Positions 34,847-42,848 of a stretch of 64,000 bases of DNA are shown in pieces. Origin of the DNA: Ascidiaceihabitans sp039975415. GTDB taxonomy: Bacteria; Pseudomonadota; Alphaproteobacteria; Rhodobacterales; Rhodobacteraceae. The stretch lies in NCBI RefSeq assembly GCF_039975415.1, contig NZ_JBDWHD010000014.1; one strand, written 5' to 3'. The notes beneath the pieces are model-generated. The model made no database searches, was not told the origin of the DNA, and saw nothing but the letters and a program-made list of their open reading frames with translations. The number at the start of each line of letters is the position of its first letter. Position 1 is the stretch's first letter. The position numbers and the translations under genes are program-made.

Positions 34847-35559
34847 GCGCTCATTGTCCAGATCAGGGTTTGCGGGTTTTCCAATGTGATAGGGCTTATC
34901 AGATCAGAGGCCGCTTTGACCACCGCGGGAATAAAGAAGGGCAACAAGAACCCCACAGCAATGTTGAACCGTGCGTCACGGCGCAACCGTGTCACCACGT
35001 CGCCACCCGCCGTGGGATCAAACATTGGCAGATTGATCCACACGTTAAACGCGCCCTTGCGTGATGGCCATCCCAAGACACGAACCATCACAAGAAAGCA
35101 CGTCATGGCGCACAGCGAGACCAGATAAGACAGGCCCGCAGCCGTACGGACATTGCTGACGGTTTGTTCAGAAACATCGTTGGACAACATCAGCACGACA
35201 AGATGCACCGGAGAAAACGGAAAGTCGATCGCATTGCCGATGATCAGCCCGATGGACGTCAATGCACTGGTCAAACCGGACGGCAAAGCCTGTCCTTTGA
35301 TGATTAAGGACAGGACCAGAACGGTCACAAACAACGCTGTGAAACGCAACCTGTTGAACGGGGCCGCATCGCGAAATTCTACGATCGACGGAGATTTGGA
35401 ATTGTATTCCGCAAAGGTCAGGAACCCAGCCAGCATCGCTGTCAGCAACACAATCTGTGAGCTGTCTGCCTGCACGTTGGGCAACACCAACGCGGGCAAT
35501 GCAATCAGCACTGCAACTAAGAATCCACGCGCAAAAGCGCCTGATGTTCGAGCTATCAC
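34720..35559 (-). CDS. Polytopic membrane protein of unknown function
   Basis: 279 residues with roughly six hydrophobic segments (for example FLVAVLIALPALVLPNVQA, LRFTALFVTVLVLSLIIKG, LSYLVSLCAMTCFLVMVRVL and FNIAVGFLLPFFIPAVVKAA) and a basic C-terminal tail. A central INLPMFDPTAGGDVVTRLRR loop is the most polar part. I do not recognise a named family. It overlaps the start of the nuclease-like gene and precedes it on the same strand, so the two are likely co-transcribed. Confidence 0.75.
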   Translation of the reverse strand: MIARTSGAFARGFLVAVLIALPALVLPNVQADSSQIVLLTAMLAGFLTFAEYNSKSPSIVEFRDAAPFNRLRFTALFVTVLVLSLIIKGQALPSGLTSALTSIGLIIGNAIDFPFSPVHLVVLMLSNDVSEQTVSNVRTAAGLSYLVSLCAMTCFLVMVRVLGWPSRKGAFNVWINLPMFDPTAGGDVVTRLRRDARFNIAVGFLLPFFIPAVVKAASDLISPITLENPQTLIWTMSAWAFLPASMIMRGIAMGKIADMIQEKRRRTYAQEHADGLQPA

Positions 35560-36006
35560 TTTTCGATCCCTTCAACTTGGCCAGATGCGATACGTGCCGC
35601 AATCTTGTTCCAACTTGATCCCGCGCCGATAAGGGCAGGCTGCCTCATTCTTGCCTCATTTGTGCCTTGTATCGGCTGGCGGCTCAAGCTGATTGGTTAA
35701 TTTCTACTCAGAGGTTGGGCATTTTCTGGGAAGGGGTGGTGCGATATTACATCAACTTTGCGGCGCTTTTTGGACTGCCTCTAGATGTTGTGGACTGCGC
35801 CGCATCTGCCACAACAGCGGCTTCAAAATCGGCCCTGCAGGGTTAACATCCGAATGCACCACTCTTTCACTGGGATTTACGAAATTTCCTGAAAATCTAT
35901 CCGCACACTCTATACGTGTTGCGATTTCCACCGTAGCGTGAGCCATGCAAAGCATTTTCTTTGCATTATTCGAACAACTATTTTTGCAACATTCAGGATT
36001 TTAATT
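35560..36006 (+). other. Long spacer upstream of the CVNH gene
   Basis: About 450 bases without a credible gene, AT-rich toward its right end. A perfect 8-bp inverted repeat ATGCAAAG-CATTTT-CTTTGCAT lies at 35945-35966, 41 bases before the CVNH start, and is a candidate operator or leader hairpin. Nothing else was recognised. Confidence 0.5.
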
Positions 36007-36393
36007 ATGAAAAACTTCTTTTTGACCGCTGCTTTTGTCTGTGCCGCAGGCGGAGCCTATGCCGCGCCAAGCACCTTCCAACAAACCTGTTCCAACATCG
36101 AATTCGCCTATCTGGGTTCCGATGCCGGTGTCGTCGCCACCTGCTTGACAGCTGCCGGTGCTCCCAACCAGACATCCATTGTCGTTCCGGGCATCAGCAA
36201 CGAAAACGGCACTTTGACACAGAGCGGCGGGGCAAGCAGCTTTCAAAAAAGCTGCGGCAACATCGACGTCCAGATCACAGGTACAGCTGGCGTGTTTTTG
36301 ACCGCCTTGTGCCGTGATGAAAATGGCAACAGCCAATCCACATCCATCGAGATCGAGGACTTGGGCAACAATGATGGCAACCTGGCCTTCTAA
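36007..36393 (+). CDS. Secreted cyanovirin-N homology (CVNH) lectin-like protein
   Basis: 128 residues. The signal peptide MKNFFLTAAFVCAAGGAYA is followed by two tandem CVNH repeats. Repeat one (about 22-72) has FQQTCSNIEFAYL, a second Cys in VVATCLTAAG and ISNENGTL; repeat two (about 78-127) has FQKSCGNIDVQI, TALCRDENGNSQST and LGNNDGNLAF. Cys28/46 and Cys83/102 sit where cyanovirin-N has its two disulfides, and NENGTL / NNDGNL match the family's closing N-N-x-G-x-L. CVNH domains bind high-mannose glycans; a secreted lectin is inferred. A shared terminator follows. The gene lies between leu genes but on the opposite strand, so it is probably an insertion. Confidence 0.85.
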   Translation: MKNFFLTAAFVCAAGGAYAAPSTFQQTCSNIEFAYLGSDAGVVATCLTAAGAPNQTSIVVPGISNENGTLTQSGGASSFQKSCGNIDVQITGTAGVFLTALCRDENGNSQSTSIEIEDLGNNDGNLAF

Positions 36394-36441
36394 AGCCTGC
36401 TTTCGGGCCACGCCATTTATCTTCTCCCGGGCGTGAAACCC

Positions 36442-36472
36442 AAAAAGGGCTGCGATGTTTCGCAGCCCTTTT
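36442..36472. terminator. Bidirectional terminator between CVNH gene and leuD
   Basis: A 14-bp stem AAAAAGGGCTGCGA / TTCGCAGCCCTTTT (36442-36455 and 36459-36472, slightly offset) with a 3-base loop. A and T runs at the two ends let it serve the CVNH gene on the + strand and leuD (stop 36512) on the minus strand. Confidence 0.85.
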
Positions 36473-36511
36473 CACGTTTCGAGATGTCACGCGCCAACGC
36501 GTCGGATCGTT

Positions 36512-37117
36512 TTAGACCCAAGGGCGTGCTTGTGACGCCGTTGCTTCAAAAGCATCAATGGACGCAGCTTTTTCCATGGTCAAACCAATGTCGTCCAAGC
36601 CTTCCATCAAGCAACGCTTTTTGAACGCGTCGACGTCAAAGTTGAACACTTCGCCATCTGATGTGGTCACAGTCTGCGCTTCGAGATCTACGGACACACG
36701 GGCATTCGCCCCTTTTTCTGCATCTTTCATCAAAACATTCACAGCTTCGACTGGCAATGCGATGGGCAAGATGCCGTTTTTGAAACAGTTGTTGTAAAAG
36801 ATGTCCGCAAAGCTGGTGGAGATAACGCAACGGATGCCAAAGTCCTTGATGGCCCAAGGCGCGTGTTCCCGCGAAGACCCGCAGCCAAAGTTGTCCCCTG
36901 CCACGATGATCTCTGCATCGCGGTAGGCGTCTTTGTTCAGTACAAAATCTGCGATTTCGTTGCGGTCTTCATCATAGCGCATCTCGTCAAACAGGTTCAC
37001 CCCAAGGCCCGAGCGTTTGATCGTTTTAAGGAACTGTTTGGGAATGATCATATCGGTGTCGATGTTGATCAGCGGCATAGGGGCCGCGATTCCGGTAAGT
37101 GTTTCGAATTTATCCAT
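36512..37117 (-). CDS. leuD: 3-isopropylmalate dehydratase small subunit
   Basis: 201 residues, the usual LeuD length, from ATG 37117 (MDKFETLTGIAAPMPLINID). Family blocks are IDTDMIIPKQFLKTIKRSGL, AGDNFGCGSSREHAPWAIKD and FADIFYNNCFKNGILPIAL. With LeuC it isomerises 2- to 3-isopropylmalate in leucine synthesis. GAAATTCCAATG upstream includes a modest ribosome-binding site. A small secreted-protein gene separates it from leuC. Confidence 0.95.
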   Translation of the reverse strand: MDKFETLTGIAAPMPLINIDTDMIIPKQFLKTIKRSGLGVNLFDEMRYDEDRNEIADFVLNKDAYRDAEIIVAGDNFGCGSSREHAPWAIKDFGIRCVISTSFADIFYNNCFKNGILPIALPVEAVNVLMKDAEKGANARVSVDLEAQTVTTSDGEVFNFDVDAFKKRCLMEGLDDIGLTMEKAASIDAFEATASQARPWV

Positions 37118-37136
37118 TGGAATTTCTCCTTCGCGC

Positions 37137-37388
37137 CTACTGGCAACGCATTTCAAATTTTACAGTGCCATCCGCTTGTTTCTTCTCGCCGAAGAAACTG
37201 GATTTCTTGCTGGGGCATTGCTTCTTCGCTTTGCGTTGCACGGATTTGCGCCTGTCCTCGGAAGGATTATAGCTGCCCTGAATGACGCCGTCTTTATAGG
37301 TCATGGTCAAAGCGGAGGCCGTGTTTGCAAAAACACTACAGGACAACGCGGCGATGCCGAGAATGGCGATACCATGTTTTGCAAACAT
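37137..37388 (-). CDS. Small secreted protein between leuC and leuD
   Basis: 83 residues from ATG 37388, which overlaps the leuC stop as TGATG; a GTG one codon earlier is possible. A signal peptide (MFAKHGIAILGIAALSCSVF, cut near ASA) leads to a short basic chain with two Cys near KKQCPSKKSSFFG and FEMRCQ at the very end. I do not recognise a family. It sits tightly inside the leuCD transcription unit (19 bases before leuD), so it is probably co-expressed with the leucine genes although nothing in it suggests a leucine role. Confidence 0.7.
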   Translation of the reverse strand: MFAKHGIAILGIAALSCSVFANTASALTMTYKDGVIQGSYNPSEDRRKSVQRKAKKQCPSKKSSFFGEKKQADGTVKFEMRCQ

Positions 37389-38794
37389 CACATCAACTCC
37401 CGCACATCTGTCAGACGGCCCGTGATCGCCGCTGCTGCCGCCATGCCCGGTGACATCAGATGCGTCCGGCCGCCCCGGCCCTGACGTCCCTCAAAGTTGC
37501 GGTTTGATGTGGCGGCACAACGCTCACCCGGCTTCAGCTGGTCTGGGTTCATCGCAAGGCACATAGAACAGCCCGCAAGCCGCCATTCGAAACCCGCGTC
37601 GATGAAAATCTGCGCCAGCCCTTCTTCTTCGGCCTGCGCCCGCACAAGGCCGGAGCCAGGCACGACCATCGCGCGGATACCGTCTTTTTTCTTTTTGCCT
37701 TTGAGGATTTCAGCCGCGGCGCGCAAATCTTCGATCCGCCCGTTGGTGCAGGATCCGATAAAGACCGTGTCAATCTCGACCTCTGACAAGGGTGATCCAG
37801 CCGTCAGGCCCATGTAGTCCAAAGACCGCTGCGCCGCATCTGCCTTGCCACCATCAAAGTCGGTCGCTGCTGGCACAGTGGCCGTGATCGGCAAAACGTC
37901 TTCGGGCGATGTACCCCAAGTGACAAGCGGTGCGATGTCTTCGCCTTTGATGGTGATGATTTCATCCCATGCCGCATCGTCGTCGGAATACAACGTCTTC
38001 CACCAGTCAAGCGCCGCTTCCCACTGCGCACCTTTCGGGGCGTGGGGGCGACCCATGCAATAATCATATGTGGTTTGGTCCGGTGCGATCAGACCCGCGC
38101 GTGCACCACCCTCAATCGCCATGTTGCAGACGGTCATGCGCCCTTCCATGGACAAGTCACGGATCGCTTCACCGCAATATTCGATAACAAAGCCAGTGCC
38201 GCCCGCTGTGCCGGTCTTGCCGATGACCGCCATGGTGATGTCTTTGGCGGACACACCAGGCTTCAGCTTGCCGGTGATTTCGACCTTCATGTTTTTGGAT
38301 TTCTTCTGGATCAGCGTTTGGGTGGCCAGAACATGTTCGACCTCGGATGTGCCGATGCCGTGGGCCAAAGCGCCAAACGCGCCGTGGGTGGCTGTGTGGC
38401 TGTCACCGCACACCACGGTCATGCCGGGCAGTGTCCATCCCTGTTCCGGGCCGACGATGTGCACGATGCCTTGGCGCACGTCGGACACAGGGTAGTAGTG
38501 GATGCCGAAGTCCTTGGCGTTCTTGTCCAGCGCCTCAACCTGAATGCGACTGTCTTCGGTCATGGTGGCTGCGTTGGCACGGTCCAGCGTGGTGGGGACG
38601 TTGTGGTCCGGAACAGCGATGGTCTTTTCGGGTGCGCGGACCTTACGGTTTGTCATGCGCAAACCCTCAAAGGCCTGTGGGCTTGTCACTTCGTGGACCA
38701 GGTGGCGGTCAATATACAACAAGCAGGTGCCGTCGTCGGCTTCATGCGCCAGATGCGCATCCCAGATTTTATCATAAAGCGTTTTGGGGGACAT
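37388..38794 (-). CDS. leuC: 3-isopropylmalate dehydratase large subunit
   Basis: 468 residues, the bacterial LeuC length. It has the aconitase-type start MSPKTLYDKIWDAHLAHEAD, the 4Fe-4S cysteines in FIGSCTNGRIEDLRAAAEIL and GCSMCLAMNPDQLKPGERCA, and GDSHTATHGAFGALAHGIGT. It catalyses isopropylmalate isomerisation with LeuD. AGGGAGAGG lies upstream of the ATG at 38794. It heads the unit leuC, small secreted protein, leuD. A hairpin and a short leader frame lie in its upstream region (38840-38946). Confidence 0.96.
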   Translation of the reverse strand: MSPKTLYDKIWDAHLAHEADDGTCLLYIDRHLVHEVTSPQAFEGLRMTNRKVRAPEKTIAVPDHNVPTTLDRANAATMTEDSRIQVEALDKNAKDFGIHYYPVSDVRQGIVHIVGPEQGWTLPGMTVVCGDSHTATHGAFGALAHGIGTSEVEHVLATQTLIQKKSKNMKVEITGKLKPGVSAKDITMAVIGKTGTAGGTGFVIEYCGEAIRDLSMEGRMTVCNMAIEGGARAGLIAPDQTTYDYCMGRPHAPKGAQWEAALDWWKTLYSDDDAAWDEIITIKGEDIAPLVTWGTSPEDVLPITATVPAATDFDGGKADAAQRSLDYMGLTAGSPLSEVEIDTVFIGSCTNGRIEDLRAAAEILKGKKKKDGIRAMVVPGSGLVRAQAEEEGLAQIFIDAGFEWRLAGCSMCLAMNPDQLKPGERCAATSNRNFEGRQGRGGRTHLMSPGMAAAAAITGRLTDVRELM

Positions 38795-38839
38795 GTGGTC
38801 CTCTCCCTTTTATAGGTAAACAGTCGTGGGGTGGGGTAA

Positions 38840-38858
38840 GGTGTGCCTGTGGCACACC
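38840..38858 (-). promoter_or_regulatory. Hairpin in the leuC leader region
   Basis: Perfect 8-bp stem GGTGTGCC / GGCACACC with a 3-base loop, 46 bases upstream of the leuC start. On the minus strand it follows directly after the stop of a possible 28-codon frame (38860-38946) whose last sense codon is CTA for Leu. There is no U run. A leader-control role is speculative; it could equally be a palindromic operator in the divergent leuC / mscS region. Confidence 0.4.
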
Positions 38859-39040
38859 ACTATAGCCGCGCCAACACCGTATGGGTGACGCCGTAAAACC
38901 GTTCGCGCAAACGGGCGCGATCACAGATATCGAAAAGCTGTGTCATGGGGATGGGATACAGCGACTGGCTGAGTCTCGCAAGGGTGTGGATTGCACCACA
39001 TCCGCCATTCATGCAAAGTTTGACAAAGTAAGGGGTGCAT

Positions 39041-40369
39041 ATGGGCAACGACGAGACCGCAACAATCGACTTCATGGCGCAGTTCAGCTCTTTGCTTATC
39101 TCCGCCGGCAACTTCGCCCAAAGCTTGCTGGTGCCCGGATGGCGGTTGTATCAAGTGCTGATCGTTTTGGGGTTGATGGTGCTGGCCTATGGCTTGCACA
39201 AGGTCTCCGACATCTGGCTGCAAAACTTTGTGCGCAACCGTGACGGTTGGAAAACATGGCAATTGCGCATGATCGTACAGATCCGCAGACGTTTCGGGCT
39301 GATCTGGTTTTGCTTTTTCGCATGGGGCATTTGGGCCGTCATGCAGGCCGTCACGTGGCCCTCGCGGTCCTATCTGATCGGGCTTGCTGGCACTTTAGCG
39401 ATCGCGTGGCTGGTCATTGGCTTTGCCACACGATTTGTGCGCAACCGCTTTTTGCGCCGCCTTGTGACGTGGTGTTTGTGGATTTACGTCACCCTTTACT
39501 ATTTGAACCTATCTGACGATTTCAAACAATTCCTCGACAGTTTCGACATCAGTTTCGGGGATTTCCGCATTTCTGTGCTGACGCTTTTGTCGGCGATCGT
39601 TCTTATCGGCATCCTGTTCACAGGGGCGCGGTTGGTGTCCAACACCACCGCAACCACAATCCGGCGCAACGAAGACATCAGCCCATCGATGCAGGTTCTG
39701 GCCGTCAAGGCTGTGCAAATCCTGCTCTATGGCATTGCGTTCTTTGTAGGCATCAATTCGGTCGGCATCGACCTGTCAGGCCTTGCAATTCTGACCGGGG
39801 CCATTGGTGTGGGCCTTGGCTTTGGCTTGCAAAAGGTCATTTCGAACCTTGTGTCGGGGGTGATCATTTTGCTCGATAAATCGATCAAACCCGGCGATGT
39901 GATTTCACTGGGCGAGACCTTTGGATGGATACAAACACTGGGTGCGCGTTACGCATCCGTCGTCACGCGGGACGGCAAGGAATACCTGATCCCGAACGAG
40001 GACCTGATCACCAACCAAGTGGTGAACTGGTCCCATTCCAACGATTATGTGCGGCTCGATATTTTCTTTGGCACCGCTTACGACGACGACCCCCATCAGG
40101 TCCGCGAACTCGCGATCGAGGCCGCGACCACCGTGGACCGCGTGCTGGATTATCCCAAACGCCCCGTATGCCATATCGTAGGCTTTGGCGACAGTTCGGT
40201 GGATTACATCCTGCGCTTCTGGATCAAAGACCCCACGGGCGGTCTTACCAACATCCGGGGCGGCGTATATCTGGCGCTTTGGGATGCGTTTAAGGACCAC
40301 GGCATTTCCATTCCGTTCCCGCAGCGCGAAGTGAAGGTGTTGAAAGACAGTGCCGACGCCATCGACTGA
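39041..40369 (+). CDS. Mechanosensitive ion channel of the MscS family
   Basis: 442 residues. ATG 39041 has AAGGGG 5-7 bases upstream. Several transmembrane helices fill about 20-260; the pore-lining helix and MscS core are seen in GLAILTGAIGVGLGFGLQKV and ISNLVSGVIILLDKSIKPGD, then YLIPNEDLITNQVVNWSHSN in the beta domain. It should open under membrane tension to release solutes. The C-terminus overlaps the next gene by 20 bases. It is longer than E. coli MscS (286) through extra N-terminal helices. Confidence 0.92.
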   Translation: MGNDETATIDFMAQFSSLLISAGNFAQSLLVPGWRLYQVLIVLGLMVLAYGLHKVSDIWLQNFVRNRDGWKTWQLRMIVQIRRRFGLIWFCFFAWGIWAVMQAVTWPSRSYLIGLAGTLAIAWLVIGFATRFVRNRFLRRLVTWCLWIYVTLYYLNLSDDFKQFLDSFDISFGDFRISVLTLLSAIVLIGILFTGARLVSNTTATTIRRNEDISPSMQVLAVKAVQILLYGIAFFVGINSVGIDLSGLAILTGAIGVGLGFGLQKVISNLVSGVIILLDKSIKPGDVISLGETFGWIQTLGARYASVVTRDGKEYLIPNEDLITNQVVNWSHSNDYVRLDIFFGTAYDDDPHQVRELAIEAATTVDRVLDYPKRPVCHIVGFGDSSVDYILRFWIKDPTGGLTNIRGGVYLALWDAFKDHGISIPFPQREVKVLKDSADAID

Positions 40370-40997
40370 ACAAATCAAGGTTTGGGCATGTTTGGCGGCA
40401 CTGGTTTTGGCGGGGTTGGGGGCAACCGCTTGGGTGGCTGACAGTCTGCGTATGAAAGAGATGCGATTGAACGTGCGGTCGCATCCTTCAACTCCGGCCA
40501 TAATGACGTTGATCCACAATGATGTGATTGCCCTGGAAACCTCCGTAATGGGGCGGGGCCATTCAAGGTCAATGCTGTTTGATGGGCCCTTTTCAACGCG
40601 GTTGCGGTTTGATCTGACGTGGTTGGATGTCGACGCCAAGCGCGGATACCGTGCCAAATTTGAGGTCGACGCCAAGACTATTTCCAGTTTTGGCGGCAAA
40701 GGCAAACGCGGATCGCTTTCCATTGTCGCGGGACCGGGCGCAGACGTTCTGGTGGAAACCCCCAATGCCGAAGCACTGCGGATCATCGGATTGGGGCTGG
40801 ATGTGGACCTGTCCAAATATCACACCGAAGACCTTGTTTTGGCACGGATATGTGCCACCGAAATTTCACTGGATGATCCGTTGGTGGGCGGGGTCGAAGC
40901 CATTGTCTCAGAGCAGGATTTGCAGACCGCCAAGCGCAACAGCATTTTGTATCTGCGCCAGAATCCGCCATACGTCCCGTTCTGTGCAAACGATTAA
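40350..40997 (+). CDS. Single-pass membrane protein of unknown function
   Basis: 215 residues starting at GTG 40350, within the end of the MscS gene (20-base overlap). One transmembrane segment at about 11-29 (WACLAALVLAGLGATAWVAD) is followed by a periplasmic domain with no recognised family; the middle reads VDAKRGYRAKFEVDAKTISS and LGLDVDLSKYHTEDLVLARI. Co-transcription with the channel gene is likely. A GAAAG sequence before the GTG may serve as ribosome-binding site. Function unknown. Confidence 0.65.
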   Translation: MPTPSTEQIKVWACLAALVLAGLGATAWVADSLRMKEMRLNVRSHPSTPAIMTLIHNDVIALETSVMGRGHSRSMLFDGPFSTRLRFDLTWLDVDAKRGYRAKFEVDAKTISSFGGKGKRGSLSIVAGPGADVLVETPNAEALRIIGLGLDVDLSKYHTEDLVLARICATEISLDDPLVGGVEAIVSEQDLQTAKRNSILYLRQNPPYVPFCAND

Positions 40998-41059
40998 CTT
41001 GCTTGGGCGCTTATCAGGCCTATCTCGTGTGGTCCCATGAATTGCGCGGAAGGCTTCAA

Positions 41060-41800
41060 ATGCCCCAATTCAAAAACGACACTGTCCTCATTGTGGGCAG
41101 CGGACCCAATGCGGTGGATTGCACCCAATGGTCCGGCTTTGACCAGATCATTGCCATCAACAACGCGTGGCGGATCAGGCCCGATTGGAATGCGCTGATC
41201 TATCCTGAGGATTTCCCGAAAGACCGGCATCCCCCGACCTTGCAGCCCTCCCAACGACGTATCGAGGCCGACCAGTTCGTGCCGGCCCAAAATGCTTACG
41301 GCGGGTTTGTCTATGCGGGGGCGACCATGGCATTCACAGCCGGTTACTGGGCGCTGCACGCTTTGCGTCCACGGGTGATGGCCTTTATCGGATGCGATAT
41401 GGTCTATGCCAAAACCGGCCCCACCCATTTTTATGGCACGGGTGCGCCGGACCCTTTGCGCGACGACATCAGCTTGATGGACCTTGGTGCAAGCTCTGCG
41501 AGGCTGGCCCTGATGGCCGCCGCAGAAGGCACGCGCTGTGTGAATCTGTCCCAAGACGACAGCGCTTTGCTGTTTGAACGGGCCACGCCTGCCGATTTAA
41601 CGCATTTGCCTGCTGCATGCTTGCCGAACCCTTCAGCCTACGGAAAGGCGTTGGCAGCCGAAGCCAAACTTGGGTATTTTGTGCAAAACGGGCGGGTTTG
41701 GGAAGAAGCCCATAGGTTTTCACGCGCGCCTCTTTTGCATCTGCACGCGATGTGGCGTGCGGCATATGGTGCAAAAACGCATATGTGTGCCGCAGCTTAG
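41060..41800 (+). CDS. Rossmann-type protein resembling GT42/DUF115 glycosyltransferases
   Basis: 246 residues from ATG 41060 (MPQFKNDTVLIVGSGPNAVD), preceded by GGAAGG. The layout parallels GT42 sialyltransferases: a first strand VLIVGSGPNAV, a second block IIAINNAWRI, a helix AGATMAFTAGYWALHAL, the strand MAFIGCDMVYAKTGPTHFYG with a His in the position of the catalytic His segment, and a final TRCVNLSQDDSALL. I infer a nucleotide-sugar or related binding fold; DUF115/MptE-like proteins are the main alternative. It follows the membrane-protein gene by about 60 bases on the same strand. Confidence 0.55.
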   Translation: MPQFKNDTVLIVGSGPNAVDCTQWSGFDQIIAINNAWRIRPDWNALIYPEDFPKDRHPPTLQPSQRRIEADQFVPAQNAYGGFVYAGATMAFTAGYWALHALRPRVMAFIGCDMVYAKTGPTHFYGTGAPDPLRDDISLMDLGASSARLALMAAAEGTRCVNLSQDDSALLFERATPADLTHLPAACLPNPSAYGKALAAEAKLGYFVQNGRVWEEAHRFSRAPLLHLHAMWRAAYGAKTHMCAAA

Positions 41801-41910
41801 GTCACTGTCATTGAACCTTAAGGTTCTTCTTGGTATGATTCCCTATCCCAGCGCCGGGGCTCTGACGGCGCGGCTCTTAGGAGGACAATGTCCTGTCAAT
41901 CCAATCCGAG

Positions 41911-42309
41911 GTGGCATCGGCCACTGACGCGCAGGCTGCCGCAATGACGGCAGGCTACAAAACGGCCACAAGTGATTTGCTACTGGCTGCGATTTTAAAA
42001 TCTTTAGACGACGATAAAGCCGAAGATGTTGTGCAGATTGATCTGCGTGGCAAGACGGCAATCGGCGATTACATGGTCGTGTGCTCTGGCCGGTCGTCCC
42101 GTCAGGTGGCCGCCATTTCCGAGAAACTGGTGGAGCATCTGAAAGCCGAGTTTGGCCGCACATCACGTATGGAAGGCAAAGAAACCGGCGACTGGGTTTT
42201 GATCGACACAGGCGATGTTATCGTTCATGTGTTCCGCCCCGAAGTGCGCGAATTCTACCAGCTTGAAAAGATGTGGATGCCGGGCACCGGGGTCGAAACC
42301 ACGCACTGA
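41911..42309 (+). CDS. rsfS: Ribosome silencing factor RsfS
   Basis: 132 residues as given from GTG 41911. The RsfS/DUF143 fold is seen in DDDKAEDVVQIDLRGKTAIG, DYMVVCSGRSSRQVAAISEK and GDWVLIDTGDVIVHVFRPEV. It binds ribosomal protein L14 and blocks subunit joining under starvation. The true start is unclear: a strong AGGAGG (41879-41884) points 8 bases downstream to an in-frame CTG at 41893, giving six more residues, while the ATG at 41888 is in the wrong frame. rlmH follows after 10 bases, the usual pairing. Confidence 0.93.
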   Translation: MASATDAQAAAMTAGYKTATSDLLLAAILKSLDDDKAEDVVQIDLRGKTAIGDYMVVCSGRSSRQVAAISEKLVEHLKAEFGRTSRMEGKETGDWVLIDTGDVIVHVFRPEVREFYQLEKMWMPGTGVETTH

Positions 42310-42319
42310 CCGCAAATAG

Positions 42320-42790
42320 ATGCGTGTTCATATATGCGCTGTGGGCCGCTTGCGTGGCGGCCCAGAAGCGGACCTGATTTCCGACTACATCAAACGTTTT
42401 GATCGCACAGGCCGTGGCCTTGGCCTTGGCCCTGCGCGTGTCATTGAAGTTGAAGATCGCAAAAATGCAGGCATGAGCGCAGAGGCAGAACTTTTGCGTC
42501 GTGCCGTGCCAAAAGGTGCCGTCATCTGTTGTCTTGATGAACGTGGGAAAATCGAAACCTCACCCGCGTTCGCCAAGCGTTTAGGGGCATGGCGCGACAC
42601 GGGCCGGTCTGATCTGGCTTTGATCATCGGTGGCGCCGATGGCATTGATAAAAATCTGCGCAACGACGCGGATCATCTGTTGTCATTTGGCGCAATGGTT
42701 TGGCCCCATATGATGGTGCGCGTCATGTTGGCCGAACAGCTATACCGGTCCGCTTCCATACTGGCGGGCCTGCCCTATCACCGCGTTTGA
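42320..42790 (+). CDS. rlmH: 23S rRNA pseudouridine(1915)-N3-methyltransferase RlmH
   Basis: 156 residues, the exact family length. It begins MRVHICAVGRLRGGPEADLI; the SPOUT knot is seen in LIIGGADGIDKNLRNDADHL, SFGAMVWPHMMVRVMLAEQL and the end YHRV. It methylates pseudouridine 1915 of 23S rRNA in 70S ribosomes. It is the second gene of the rsfS-rlmH pair. Confidence 0.95.
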   Translation: MRVHICAVGRLRGGPEADLISDYIKRFDRTGRGLGLGPARVIEVEDRKNAGMSAEAELLRRAVPKGAVICCLDERGKIETSPAFAKRLGAWRDTGRSDLALIIGGADGIDKNLRNDADHLLSFGAMVWPHMMVRVMLAEQLYRSASILAGLPYHRV

Positions 42791-42829
42791 TCAAACGGCC
42801 GCGCTGTCGCGCGACGTAATCCCTTTGGA

Positions 42830-42848
42830 CGAGGGGCGTTGCCCCTCG
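42830..42848 (+). terminator. Hairpin in the rlmH / M16 gap (lineage-typical wording)
   Basis: Perfect 8-bp stem CGAGGGGC / GCCCCTCG with a 3-base GTT loop, 40 bases after the rlmH stop and between convergent genes. It is followed by CGCTCCCCAAAGTATTTG. There is no T run, so it may act as a weak or bidirectional terminator. Confidence 0.5.

Noticed and set aside
39905..40816. A 303-codon minus-strand frame across the MscS and membrane-protein genes
   Set aside because: Antisense shadow of well-supported coding sequence; low-complexity translation with no family features.
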